A stretch of 64,000 nt of DNA from Chloroflexota bacterium (GTDB lineage: Bacteria; Chloroflexota; UBA11872; UBA12225; JAJDUF01), in contig JAJDUF010000016.1 in NCBI GenBank assembly GCA_022826725.1, forward strand, positions 62,001 through 126,000, read 5' to 3'. Below are positions 37,357 through 44,332 of the stretch, in pieces. Below the pieces are notes generated by a model. That model saw nothing but the letters and a program-made list of their open reading frames with translations, did no database searches and was not told the origin of the DNA. Positions within the stretch are counted from its first letter, which is position 1; every line of letters begins with the position of its first letter. A program made the translations under genes and the position numbers.

Positions 37357-38541
37357 TTATCCGGCTGCGGCCGGGGTGGCACGACGCTGGTCCTCGGCTT
37401 CGAGTAAGTCCGCATACTGGATGGGCGACTGGGTTGTGTCGGGCAGTCCGTGCTCGCGGCGCAGGCGGACCAGGGGGTGCTCGCGGTTCTGCTGCGGAAT
37501 CTCGACGCGCCGGCCATAGCCCGCCGACTCGTAGATGGCCATGATGATCTCGACGACGTGGTGGCCGTTGGCGCCGCTGCACGCATGATCGCGGCCTTCG
37601 TCCAGTGCCCGGACGTACTCATCGGCATAGCCGAAGTCGTCTTCGGAGGCGCTCATACTCTCGTCGTAGCCCTCCGGGTAGATGGGGTCGAGGGGCTGCC
37701 ACTGGTCGTTGGTGCCGTCGGGGTAGTACTGCGGCTGCTGCAGCAAGCGCGGCCCGCCCTGTTTCGCCGAGTGGTTGACGATGATGCGGCCTTCCGTGCC
37801 GTATAGCTCGGTGACGTGCGCGGTCGTGTCGTTCTGGGCAAAGCGATGGCAGAAGTGCGTGCCGGTGACGCCGTTCTCCCACTCCATCGCGGCGTTCAAG
37901 TGCTCACCGATGATGGTGCCCGCACCCCAGACGCGGTGCGCGTCGGCGGGTGTCGCGCTGCGGCCGCCGGAGACGGCAACGGCGCTGACGGCCTTGCAGC
38001 GACCGGCAAAGAGGATGTCGTTGTTCAGGATGTGGGTGTCCTGGTGGATCAACTCGAAGCCGCCGTAGTAGCCCTTGCCGGCGCTGTGGATGTAACGCAG
38101 CTCGCCGATCCGGCCTTCCCGATAGGCTTTCAGCGCGGCCTTGACGTGGATGCCGACGCCGCCCTGGTGGTGGACGGCTACGCGGGAACCTTTCTCCTTG
38201 GCCTTGGCAATCAGCGCGTCGGCCTGGATGAGGTCGAGAGTCATCGGCTTCTCTACGTCAATGTGGACGCCGTGCTCGAGGACGCGCATGGACAGCGGGA
38301 AGTGCAGTTCGGTGGCCGTGGGGATGGCCACGATGTCGGGCTGCGTTTCCTCGATCATCTTGTCGAGGTCGGTGTAACGGGCGGAGTTCGGCACTCCCAA
38401 CTCGTCGCCGAGCGTATTGAACCGCTCGGGAATCAGATCGCAGAGGCCGACGACCTCGGTGCGGGGATGGGAATAGTAGCCTCGCGCGGCGGCGGTGCCG
38501 CGCCCACGACAGCCTAGGATTGCTACGCGGTACGTCTTCAT
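37357..38541 (-). CDS. Gfo/Idh/MocA-family oxidoreductase, paralogue 3
   Basis: A 394-residue paralogue, first in the direction of transcription. [15 protein letters not shown] and IDVEKPMTLDL are the NAD(P) and lysine motifs. The catalytic-side motif differs: GYYGGFELIHQDTHILNND replaces the IGTHMLNNM of the other two, and HHQGGVGIHV replaces HQQ..P. GGAGGAAGAGAAC precedes ATG 38541. It probably acts on a different substrate or lacks the same activity. Confidence 0.92.
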   Translation of the reverse strand: MKTYRVAILGCRGRGTAAARGYYSHPRTEVVGLCDLIPERFNTLGDELGVPNSARYTDLDKMIEETQPDIVAIPTATELHFPLSMRVLEHGVHIDVEKPMTLDLIQADALIAKAKEKGSRVAVHHQGGVGIHVKAALKAYREGRIGELRYIHSAGKGYYGGFELIHQDTHILNNDILFAGRCKAVSAVAVSGGRSATPADAHRVWGAGTIIGEHLNAAMEWENGVTGTHFCHRFAQNDTTAHVTELYGTEGRIIVNHSAKQGGPRLLQQPQYYPDGTNDQWQPLDPIYPEGYDESMSASEDDFGYADEYVRALDEGRDHACSGANGHHVVEIIMAIYESAGYGRRVEIPQQNREHPLVRLRREHGLPDTTQSPIQYADLLEAEDQRRATPAAAG

Positions 38542-38640
38542 GTTCTCTTCCTCCAGTTCGGCTGTGGGAGCGCGGCCCGGCCGCCGCGCTCGTTGTGCCA
38601 GGGAGCATAACAGAGGGCAGTGGCTGGGCTGGAACACAAG

Positions 38641-38699
38641 CCCCCCTATGGTCCCCCCGTTGCGACGGGGGGACGGGGATTGCCGCTGGCGCGGGAAGG
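38641..38699. repeat. Repeat with CCCCCCGTTGCGACGGGGGG hairpin
   Basis: CCCCCCTATGGTCCCCCCGTTGCGACGGGGGGACGGGG and a decayed CCGCTGGCGCGGG segment, in the divergent gap between the oxidoreductase and ABC-F genes. Confidence 0.85.
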
Positions 38700-38746
38700 A
38701 CGGGGGAGGCGCAGGCGATGGCTGGCAGGGGGGCCGTGCCAGGGCG

Positions 38747-38752
38747 TATAAT
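38747..38752 (+). promoter_or_regulatory. Consensus -10 box for the ABC-F leader
   Basis: A perfect TATAAT. The -35 region (about 38724) is not consensus. The transcript would start near 38759, three bases before a small ORF. Confidence 0.55.
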
Positions 38753-38761
38753 GGCTACGTG

Positions 38762-38821
38762 ATGTTCCGGTTTCTGGTGCATATCTGTGTAGGCGCGGCG
38801 GAGGTAGTTCTGGGCGAATAG
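38762..38821 (+). CDS. Putative 19-codon leader peptide of the ABC-F gene
   Basis: ATG 38762 to TAG 38819-38821 encodes MFRFLVHICVGAAEVVLGE. There is no Shine-Dalgarno, but the ATG is within a few bases of the predicted transcription start, so it could be translated as a leaderless message. It is followed by a terminator-like hairpin (38847-38889) and the ABC-F gene. Translation of the peptide could govern whether the hairpin forms. Supported only by position and layout. Confidence 0.4.
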   Translation: MFRFLVHICVGAAEVVLGE

Positions 38822-38846
38822 CGTTGCATATGCAGAGGAGCGCCGA

Positions 38847-38889
38847 CCGCGGCTCGGAACTAACCCCAGTATCCGATCCGCGGTTTTTT
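38847..38889 (+). terminator. Intrinsic terminator in the ABC-F leader (candidate attenuator)
   Basis: Arms CCGCGGCTCGGA (38847-38858) and TCCGATCCGCGG (38872-38883) pair over 12 bp with one mismatch around a 13-nt loop, followed by six T (38884-38889). It stands 37 bases before the ABC-F start codon, downstream of the gene's likely promoter. Confidence 0.75.
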
Positions 38890-38926
38890 GTTGCCCTGAA
38901 TTGATGGTAAACATGGGAGGAACCAG

Positions 38927-40534
38927 GTGCTCACACTCAAGGACATTCGCTACTTCTGGGGACCGCAGCCAGTGCTCGACAGCGTTTCGCTATTCGTCGG
39001 TCGCGGCGAGAAGGCCGGGCTGGTGGGCGCAAACGGCGCCGGGAAGACGACGCTGCTGCGGATCGCTGCCGGAGAGATCACGCCGGATGGCGGCAGCGTC
39101 GGACGACCGAACCGGACCGGGTACCTGCCGCAGGAGCCGGACGTTTCGGAAGCCTTCCCAGCGTCGGCGTCGGTCCGCGACGTGGTGGTCTCGGCCAGCC
39201 CGACGGCGGCGTTGGCGCAGCAGTTGGCGGCGGCCGAACGGCGGCTCACCACGACGACGGGGGCGGTACTCGAAGCGGCGGTGGAGGAATACAGCTGTCT
39301 GGAGGAAGCGTACCGCGTCGCCGACGGCTACCAAGTCGAGGCCGAGGCCGCGATTGTCCTGCGAGGCTTGGGACTCGGGCATATCGAGCTGGACCGGCAG
39401 ATCGGTCAGTTGTCGTCGGGCGAGCGCACGCGCCTCGAGATGGCACGGATACTGGCGAGCGGCGCCAGCCTGCTCATGCTCGACGAGCCAACCAACCATC
39501 TGGACGTGGATGGAACGCGCTGGCTGATGGAGTTCTTGGCGCGGACGGAGGCGGCCGTGCTGCTGGTCTCCCACGACCTGCGCCTGTTGGATCAGTCCAT
39601 CTCGCGGGTGTTCGACCTCGACGTGCAGACGCGCCAGATCGAGGAGTTCAAGGGCACGTACAGCAACTACTTGGCTTGGAGCGAGGAGCGCAAGGCAACG
39701 CTGACCAAGACCCGGAGCCGCCAGTTGGAGCAGATTGATCGCTTGCAGACCTTAGCCGACAAGTGGAGAAAGAAGACCGAGGTCATGGCGCGGCGCGCGA
39801 AGGTCTTCGACCGGCGCGTTGCGCGGATGAAGGAGGAGGTCGTGGATGTCCCGACCGAGGCCCGGTCGCTGGGCCTGCACTTCCCGGCGGCGCCGCGCAG
39901 CGGTCGGGTAACGCTGCGGGCCGTTGGGCTGCGGAAGCGTTACGGTCGCAACGCGGTGCTGAAGGGGACCAGCTTCGTGCTGGAGCGTGGTCAGCGGCTG
40001 GCGGTGATCGGGGTGAACGGTGCGGGCAAATCCACGCTGCTGAACATTCTCGCCGGGCGGCTGCGGGGCGACGCAGGAACGTTCACGTTGGGGCATCAGG
40101 TCAAGCTGGGGCACTTCGCGCACGGCTTGGAGCGGGACACGGCCGATCTCACGCCCTACGAATATCTGCTGCCGCTTGTATCCGGTGGGGAGCGGGAAAT
40201 CCGTTCGACGCTGGCGGGGCTGCTGCTCGGCGAGGACCACGCCTTCCGGCCCGTAGCGACGCTCTCGTCCGGGGAGCGAGCGCGGCTGGGGATTGCCAAG
40301 CTAATGCTCGAACGGCACAATCTGCTGCTGCTCGACGAGCCGAATAGCAATCTTGACGTTCACACGCGCGAGTGGCTACTGCAAGCACTCGACGAATACC
40401 GTCCCACGCTGGTCGTGGTGTCCCATGACCGGGATTTTGTCGCGGGACTGAGTCCGGATAAGGTGCTGCTGATGCCGGGCGAGCGGCACGAGGCGTTCCG
40501 GGCGGAGCATCTCCGGCTTGTGGAGCTGGAGTAG
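38927..40534 (+). CDS. ABC-F family ATP-binding protein
   Basis: A 535-residue protein with two ATPase domains and no membrane segments. The first domain has GANGAGKTT, QLSSGERTRLEMARIL and MLDEPTNHLD; the linker (about 240-300) is a charged helical pair (LEQIDRLQTLADKWRKK); the second has GVNGAGKST, TLSSGERARLGIAKLML and LLLLDEPNSNLD, where the usual TNH is replaced by NSN. ABC-F proteins bind the ribosomal E-site and either help stalled ribosomes or protect against antibiotics. GTG 38927 follows GGGAGG. The leader with terminator supports regulation by ribosome state, as known for several resistance ABC-Fs. Confidence 0.93.
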   Translation: MLTLKDIRYFWGPQPVLDSVSLFVGRGEKAGLVGANGAGKTTLLRIAAGEITPDGGSVGRPNRTGYLPQEPDVSEAFPASASVRDVVVSASPTAALAQQLAAAERRLTTTTGAVLEAAVEEYSCLEEAYRVADGYQVEAEAAIVLRGLGLGHIELDRQIGQLSSGERTRLEMARILASGASLLMLDEPTNHLDVDGTRWLMEFLARTEAAVLLVSHDLRLLDQSISRVFDLDVQTRQIEEFKGTYSNYLAWSEERKATLTKTRSRQLEQIDRLQTLADKWRKKTEVMARRAKVFDRRVARMKEEVVDVPTEARSLGLHFPAAPRSGRVTLRAVGLRKRYGRNAVLKGTSFVLERGQRLAVIGVNGAGKSTLLNILAGRLRGDAGTFTLGHQVKLGHFAHGLERDTADLTPYEYLLPLVSGGEREIRSTLAGLLLGEDHAFRPVATLSSGERARLGIAKLMLERHNLLLLDEPNSNLDVHTREWLLQALDEYRPTLVVVSHDRDFVAGLSPDKVLLMPGERHEAFRAEHLRLVELE

Positions 40535-40545
40535 GGGCGGCGTGC

Positions 40546-40679
40546 CTCACCCCCCGGCCCCCTCTCCAACATTTGGAGAGGGGGAGTCGGGTGGGGGCCG
40601 GGAGGCTGGTTTGCGGCTTGCGCCGCAATGACGGTGCTGGCCCCCCTATGTTCCCCCCGTAGTGCGGGGGGACGGGGTT
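40546..40679. repeat. Composite hairpin repeats
   Basis: CCTCACCCCCCGGCCCCCTCTCCAACATTTGGAGAGGGGGAG at the left, then a decayed palindrome, then CCCCCCTATGTTCCCCCCGTAGTGCGGGGGGACGGGG at the right. Confidence 0.88.
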
Positions 40680-40829
40680 GCCGCGAGCGCGGAAAGGGCC
40701 GGGGCTGGGGGTTAGCATGCTGTGTCGCTCGCGGCGAGGCGTATACTATGCGGTCAGAAAGGCGCCATGTAGGGGCAGCGCCCGACTGCGACGGGCGGCC
40801 TACGATTTCAGGCGAGAACTGGGGAGAAG

Positions 40830-41687
40830 ATGAAGGTAGGAGTAGTGGGGTTGATGCCCCGCACTGCAGCGGAGGTCACGCCGGCCACGGCGGCGCGACT
40901 GCGTGAAAACGGGTTTAGTGCCGCCCGTTGGGACCAGGCCGAGCCACTGGCTGATAAGCACGACGAGCTACGCCACGTGCGGATGGTGCTGGAGGACGGG
41001 GGTGTGCGGATCGCCCAGACAGCGACCCGGAACCGCGACTTGGTTTCGGAGGATGAAGGGCAGCGGCAGCAAGGTATCCGGGAGATGCAGGCCGCGTGCC
41101 GCGGAGCCAGAGTGCTCAATTCCGTGAACCTCTACGTGCGGCCGGGCAGTCTGAACCCGGCCGGCTCGTGGACGCCGCACCCGGAGAACACGCGGGTCTC
41201 GACCATGGAGCGCTTAGTGGACTCGTTGCGCGAGATCAGCAAGGCGGCGGAAGACGAAGGGGTGCTGCTGGCGTTGGAGGGGGCGGCCGTGTCGCCGCTG
41301 CCGACGTCGGAGGCGATGCGGGACGTGATCGAGGCGGTCGGGTCGCCGGCGCTGCGCTTCAACACGGACCCTGTGAACCTGGTGGGCTGCGTGGAAGACA
41401 TGTGGAACACCTCGACGCTGGTGAACCGCATGTTTGACGTCTGCGGCCCGTACGTGCTGTGCGGGCACGCCAAGGACATTCGGTACGAGAACACGGTGAC
41501 GGTGCGTTTTCACGAGTGCATCATCGGTGAGGGGCTGATGGACCAGGTGACCTACCTGCGCCGCTTCCAGGAGTGCTGTCCCGACGGCTACATGCTCATC
41601 GAACACCTGGCGGACAAGGACGTGCCGCAGGCCAAGCGGGCGCTCGACGCGGCGCTGGCGGAGGCCGGCTTGGAGTGGGACGAGTAG
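40830..41687 (+). CDS. Sugar phosphate isomerase/epimerase-like TIM-barrel protein, second
   Basis: A 285-residue xylose-isomerase-like TIM barrel. Possible metal ligands are Glu in LLALEGAAVSPL, Asp in LRFNTDPVNLVG, His in VLCGHAKDIRYENT and Glu in YMLIEHLADKD. It is clearly diverged from the 7502-8377 protein. GGGGAGAAG precedes the ATG, and a TATACT at 40742-40747 may be its -10. Neighbouring SDR and oxidoreductase genes suggest polyol or sugar metabolism. Confidence 0.85.
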   Translation: MKVGVVGLMPRTAAEVTPATAARLRENGFSAARWDQAEPLADKHDELRHVRMVLEDGGVRIAQTATRNRDLVSEDEGQRQQGIREMQAACRGARVLNSVNLYVRPGSLNPAGSWTPHPENTRVSTMERLVDSLREISKAAEDEGVLLALEGAAVSPLPTSEAMRDVIEAVGSPALRFNTDPVNLVGCVEDMWNTSTLVNRMFDVCGPYVLCGHAKDIRYENTVTVRFHECIIGEGLMDQVTYLRRFQECCPDGYMLIEHLADKDVPQAKRALDAALAEAGLEWDE

Positions 41688-41700
41688 GCCGGCGGATTGA

Positions 41701-41829
41701 GCCTCACCCCCGGCCCCCTCTCCATCGCTCCGCGATGGAGAGGGGGCGTAGCGATCGGACCGGGGGGAGTATGGCTCTGGATTCCGGCTCCGTATCGGAG
41801 TACAGGACATGCTTTCGCGGGAATGACGA
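41701..41829. repeat. Composite hairpin repeats with expanded palindrome
   Basis: CCTCACCCCCGGCCCCCTCTCC..GGAGAGGGGG with an ATCGC/GCGAT inner stem (41702-41748), then an ATTCC..GGGAAT element whose loop is enlarged by a nested CTCCGTATCGGAG hairpin (about 41780-41826). Confidence 0.85.
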
Positions 41830-41892
41830 GTTGTGCAAGGGTCTCCTCTAGGGAACGCTGCATGTCGCTAGGTTAGTTAAAGGAGGCGAGGT

Positions 41893-42660
41893 GTGATGGG
41901 GCAATCCAATAGTGGTGAGGGCCGCCTGGGCGGCAAAGTGGTGGTGGTCACGGGTGGTGCGCGGGGGATCGGTGGCGCAACGGCGCGGGTCGCCGCGGAG
42001 CAGGGCGCCAGCGTGGTGATCGGGGACGTGCTGGCGGCCGAAGGTGAGGAAACGGCGGCGGCCATTACGGCCGATGGTGGGCGCTGCGTGTTTGTCCAGA
42101 CGGACGTGAGCCAGGAGGAGGACTGCGCGCGCCTGATGGCCGCGGCCGTCGAGCACTACGGTCGGCTGGACGCGCTGATTGCCTGCGCCGGCATCCTGTG
42201 GGGCGCATTTCAGGATGTAGATGAACTGGACCTGGACACATTCGAACACGTGATAGACGCGAACGTCCAGGGCATGTTCCTGTCGGTGAAACAGGCGGTG
42301 CCGCACATCAAGGCCGGTGGCGGCGGGGTGATCCTCTGTCTGTCGTCCGGCGCCGGCGTGCGGGGCGGCAGCTCCTCGGTGGCCTATGGGACGAGCAAGG
42401 CCGCGGTGCATGGCTTGACCTACGTGATCCAGCCGCAGTTGGCGCGCCACAACATCCGGGTTCACGCCATCTGCCCCGGCGGCATTGCGACGCCGCTGAA
42501 GCTGAAAAACGTGGCCGACGGCGCCCGCAGCCAGGGGCTTTCGCCGGAGGAAGCGGTCGCCAATTCACGGCTCGGCGATCCGGCGGGGGTAGGGAAGATT
42601 TTGGCGTGGCTGGTCTCCGACGAGGCCGACTACGTGCGGGGCACGGTCTCCACGCGGTGA
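41893..42660 (+). CDS. Short-chain dehydrogenase/reductase, second
   Basis: A 255-residue SDR with TGGARGIG (NAD(P) site), ACAGIL in place of NNAG, Ser in CLSSGAGV, and Tyr/Lys in YGTSKAAV. The C-terminus stops at YVRGTVSTR, where SDRs usually go on with a DGG turn and a few more residues, so the end may be shortened. An excellent AAAGGAGG precedes the start; GTG 41893 and ATG 41896 are both possible. Substrate unknown. Confidence 0.88.
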   Translation: MMGQSNSGEGRLGGKVVVVTGGARGIGGATARVAAEQGASVVIGDVLAAEGEETAAAITADGGRCVFVQTDVSQEEDCARLMAAAVEHYGRLDALIACAGILWGAFQDVDELDLDTFEHVIDANVQGMFLSVKQAVPHIKAGGGGVILCLSSGAGVRGGSSSVAYGTSKAAVHGLTYVIQPQLARHNIRVHAICPGGIATPLKLKNVADGARSQGLSPEEAVANSRLGDPAGVGKILAWLVSDEADYVRGTVSTR

Positions 42661-42668
42661 GGGTATTG

Positions 42669-42780
42669 GACCTCACCCCCGGCCCCTCTCCAACATTTGG
42701 AGAGGGGAGAAGGGGCTGGTCCGACTATGTCTGCCCCGCGGTGTAGGGTGACGTGGATTGCGGCGCAAGTCGCAATGACG
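42669..42780. repeat. Composite hairpin repeats
   Basis: CCTCACCCCCGGCCCCTCTCCAACATTTGGAGAGGGG, a decayed CTGCCCCGCGG segment, and GATTGCGGCGCAAGTCGCAATGACG, a third palindrome variant. Confidence 0.85.
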
Positions 42781-42873
42781 AGAGTCCGGCCCCCTACAGC
42801 CTAACCCGTACCTATCCCAGCCAGCCAATCCCCCAGTTGCGTAGGCGGGGGGGTGACAGGTCGGCACAGAGGG

Positions 42874-43920
42874 CTACGGAGGCTTGAACGGCGGCCGGTC
42901 GCTGGGTGGCGCTCCTTGCTCGGGGGGCTGCGGCGGGGTATCCGCATACGCGACCGCTTCACCGAGTGACTGGAGCAAGGCGCTGTCCGATACCGGGGTC
43001 AGCGCCGGCCGGTCCTGGAGCAGGTGCCGCAGCACGTCCAGGGTGGGACCGATGTCCAGTCCTTGGGCGCGCTGAATGAGGGCTAGGAGTAGGCGGACCG
43101 TGGCGGTGAGCACCGGCGTCGGGGCGGCTGGGGTGTGTTGTTTTGACTCTTCGGCGGTATACGTCCGGCTGTACATGTCGTGGGCCGGCATGGTGGAGGT
43201 GGTGAGGGAGGTTAGGCGTGGTCCGGCAGCGGGTCCGCGATGGGAGCTATCGGGACCTGCCACCGGGTGCGAGACACGGGGGCCGTCAGGTACCGCCGCG
43301 GCGGCGGCCACGGCGCACGGACGATCAGAACCCGGCACCCGGGCCACAAGGGCCTGGGGTACGTCCTGATCCGGCGCCCTCAGGGTGGCGCGCAGACGGT
43401 CAGGCCGCGCCGCGTCGGATGACGCGGTGCGGGGTCGGTCCTGACCCGGCGCCTTTGACGCGGGGCGGGATCGGCAGTGATCGTGCGCCCGTTGCGCGGC
43501 ACGCAGACGGTGCTGACCCGGCGCCCCGGCCGAAGTGGCCGGGGGTACGTCAGCACCCGGTGCCCTGGGGGTGGCGCGCGGACGGCCAGGCCGCACCACG
43601 TCGGATGACGCGGTGCGGGGTCGGTCCTGACCCGGCGCCTTTTGCACCGGGCGCAACCGGTCAGAAACCGGCACGCGCGGCGCGGCGCTCGGACGATCAG
43701 AACCCGGCACCCGGGCCACAAGGGCCTGGGGTACGTCCTGATCCGGCGCCCTGGGGGTGGCGCGCGGACGGTCGGGCCGCGCCGCGCCAGATGACGCGGT
43801 GCGGGGTCGGTCCTGACCCGGCGCCCTCGGCAAGGTGGCGGTGCCACCGCTGGTGGTCGGCAAGATGGCAAGACGGCTCCCATCCGGGGCGACGTGGTGT
43901 GCTCCAGACTTGTCTCGCAT
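42874..43920 (-). CDS. Tandem-repeat (12-13 residue, Arg/Pro/Ala/Asp-rich) protein with C-terminal helical domain
   Basis: A 348-residue protein. After about 30 residues come some fourteen degenerate repeats of the type APGQDRPRTASS / APDQDVPQALV / RVPGSDRP, spanning about residues 31-205, and clearly disordered. The last 110 residues are different: VLTATVRLLLALIQRAQG, LDVLRHLLQD and ALLQSLGEAVAYA look like a small helical domain. GGGAGG lies 8-13 bases before the ATG and a fair promoter precedes it, which decides for this strand over two other open frames in the same DNA. No signal peptide. Family not recognised. Confidence 0.65.
   Translation of the reverse strand: MRDKSGAHHVAPDGSRLAILPTTSGGTATLPRAPGQDRPRTASSGAARPDRPRATPRAPDQDVPQALVARVPGSDRPSAAPRVPVSDRLRPVQKAPGQDRPRTASSDVVRPGRPRATPRAPGADVPPATSAGAPGQHRLRAAQRAHDHCRSRPASKAPGQDRPRTASSDAARPDRLRATLRAPDQDVPQALVARVPGSDRPCAVAAAAAVPDGPRVSHPVAGPDSSHRGPAAGPRLTSLTTSTMPAHDMYSRTYTAEESKQHTPAAPTPVLTATVRLLLALIQRAQGLDIGPTLDVLRHLLQDRPALTPVSDSALLQSLGEAVAYADTPPQPPEQGAPPSDRPPFKPP
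43240..43830. repeat. Degenerate tandem repeat within a coding sequence
   Basis: Units of about 36-39 bases built around GACCCGGCGCC and CGCGCGGACGGTC. One long block, GGACGATCAGAACCCGGCAC through CCTGATCCGGCGCC, occurs near 43320-43378 and again near 43692-43750 almost unchanged, showing segmental duplication inside the array. Confidence 0.8.
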
Positions 43921-43941
43921 CGGCTAACCTCCCTCGATGAG

Positions 43942-43971
43942 AGCATATTGGTGAGGAGGGGGGCAAGACAA
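43942..43971 (-). promoter_or_regulatory. Promoter of the tandem-repeat protein gene
   Basis: On the minus strand, TTGTCT (43971-43966) and TATGCT (43947-43942) are 18 bases apart. The start would fall near 43935, just before the Shine-Dalgarno. Confidence 0.5.
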
Positions 43972-43986
43972 CGGCCTTGTGGGCGG

Positions 43987-44140
43987 GCCTCACCCCCCGG
44001 CCCCCTCTCCAACATTTGGAGAGGGGGGGAGTCTACCCCTCACCCCAATCCTCTCCCGGTGGGAGAGGGAGTGGATTCCCGTCTTCGCGGGAATGACCGA
44101 TGGAGCGGGTGCGATGAATCGCACCCCTACGGGGAAACCT
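43987..44140. repeat. Composite hairpin repeats
   Basis: Two CTCTCC/GGAGAG hairpins in a row, an ATTCCCG..CGGGAAT palindrome, then GCGATGAATCGCACCCCTACGG. They occupy much of the 412-base gap between the divergent tandem-repeat and solute-binding genes; the rest, apart from the hairpin at 44251, shows nothing. Confidence 0.88.
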
Positions 44141-44250
44141 AGCCCCTGTCAGTGCCGGGGAGTGAGGGGTGGCCCACTACGCCACCTGTTGACACCCGGG
44201 ATGGACGGGCGTAGAGTGTGGCTGTACCGTTTGATCGCAGGGCTGATCTC

Positions 44251-44278
44251 CGATGAGGGGCATGGCTGCCCCTCATCG
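44251..44278 (+). promoter_or_regulatory. Perfect 12-bp hairpin upstream of a solute-binding protein gene
   Basis: CGATGAGGGGCA and TGCCCCTCATCG pair perfectly around the loop TGGC, 54 bases before the start codon. No T-run follows, so it is not an intrinsic terminator. It could be an operator or an RNA structure. Confidence 0.5.
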
Positions 44279-44332
44279 CGTGGGGGTAGAGCTAGGAAGC
44301 CGGTCTTCTGTTGAGGCGGAAGGAGGCCAGCG

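Noticed and set aside
43240..43830. Possible CRISPR array
   Set aside because: Units are degenerate, contiguous and coding, with no constant repeats separated by unique spacers, and no cas genes are present.
43218..43940. Plus-strand open frame of 240 codons through the tandem repeat
   Set aside because: Both strands stay open because the repeat lacks stops; only the minus frame has a Shine-Dalgarno, a promoter and a non-repetitive domain.
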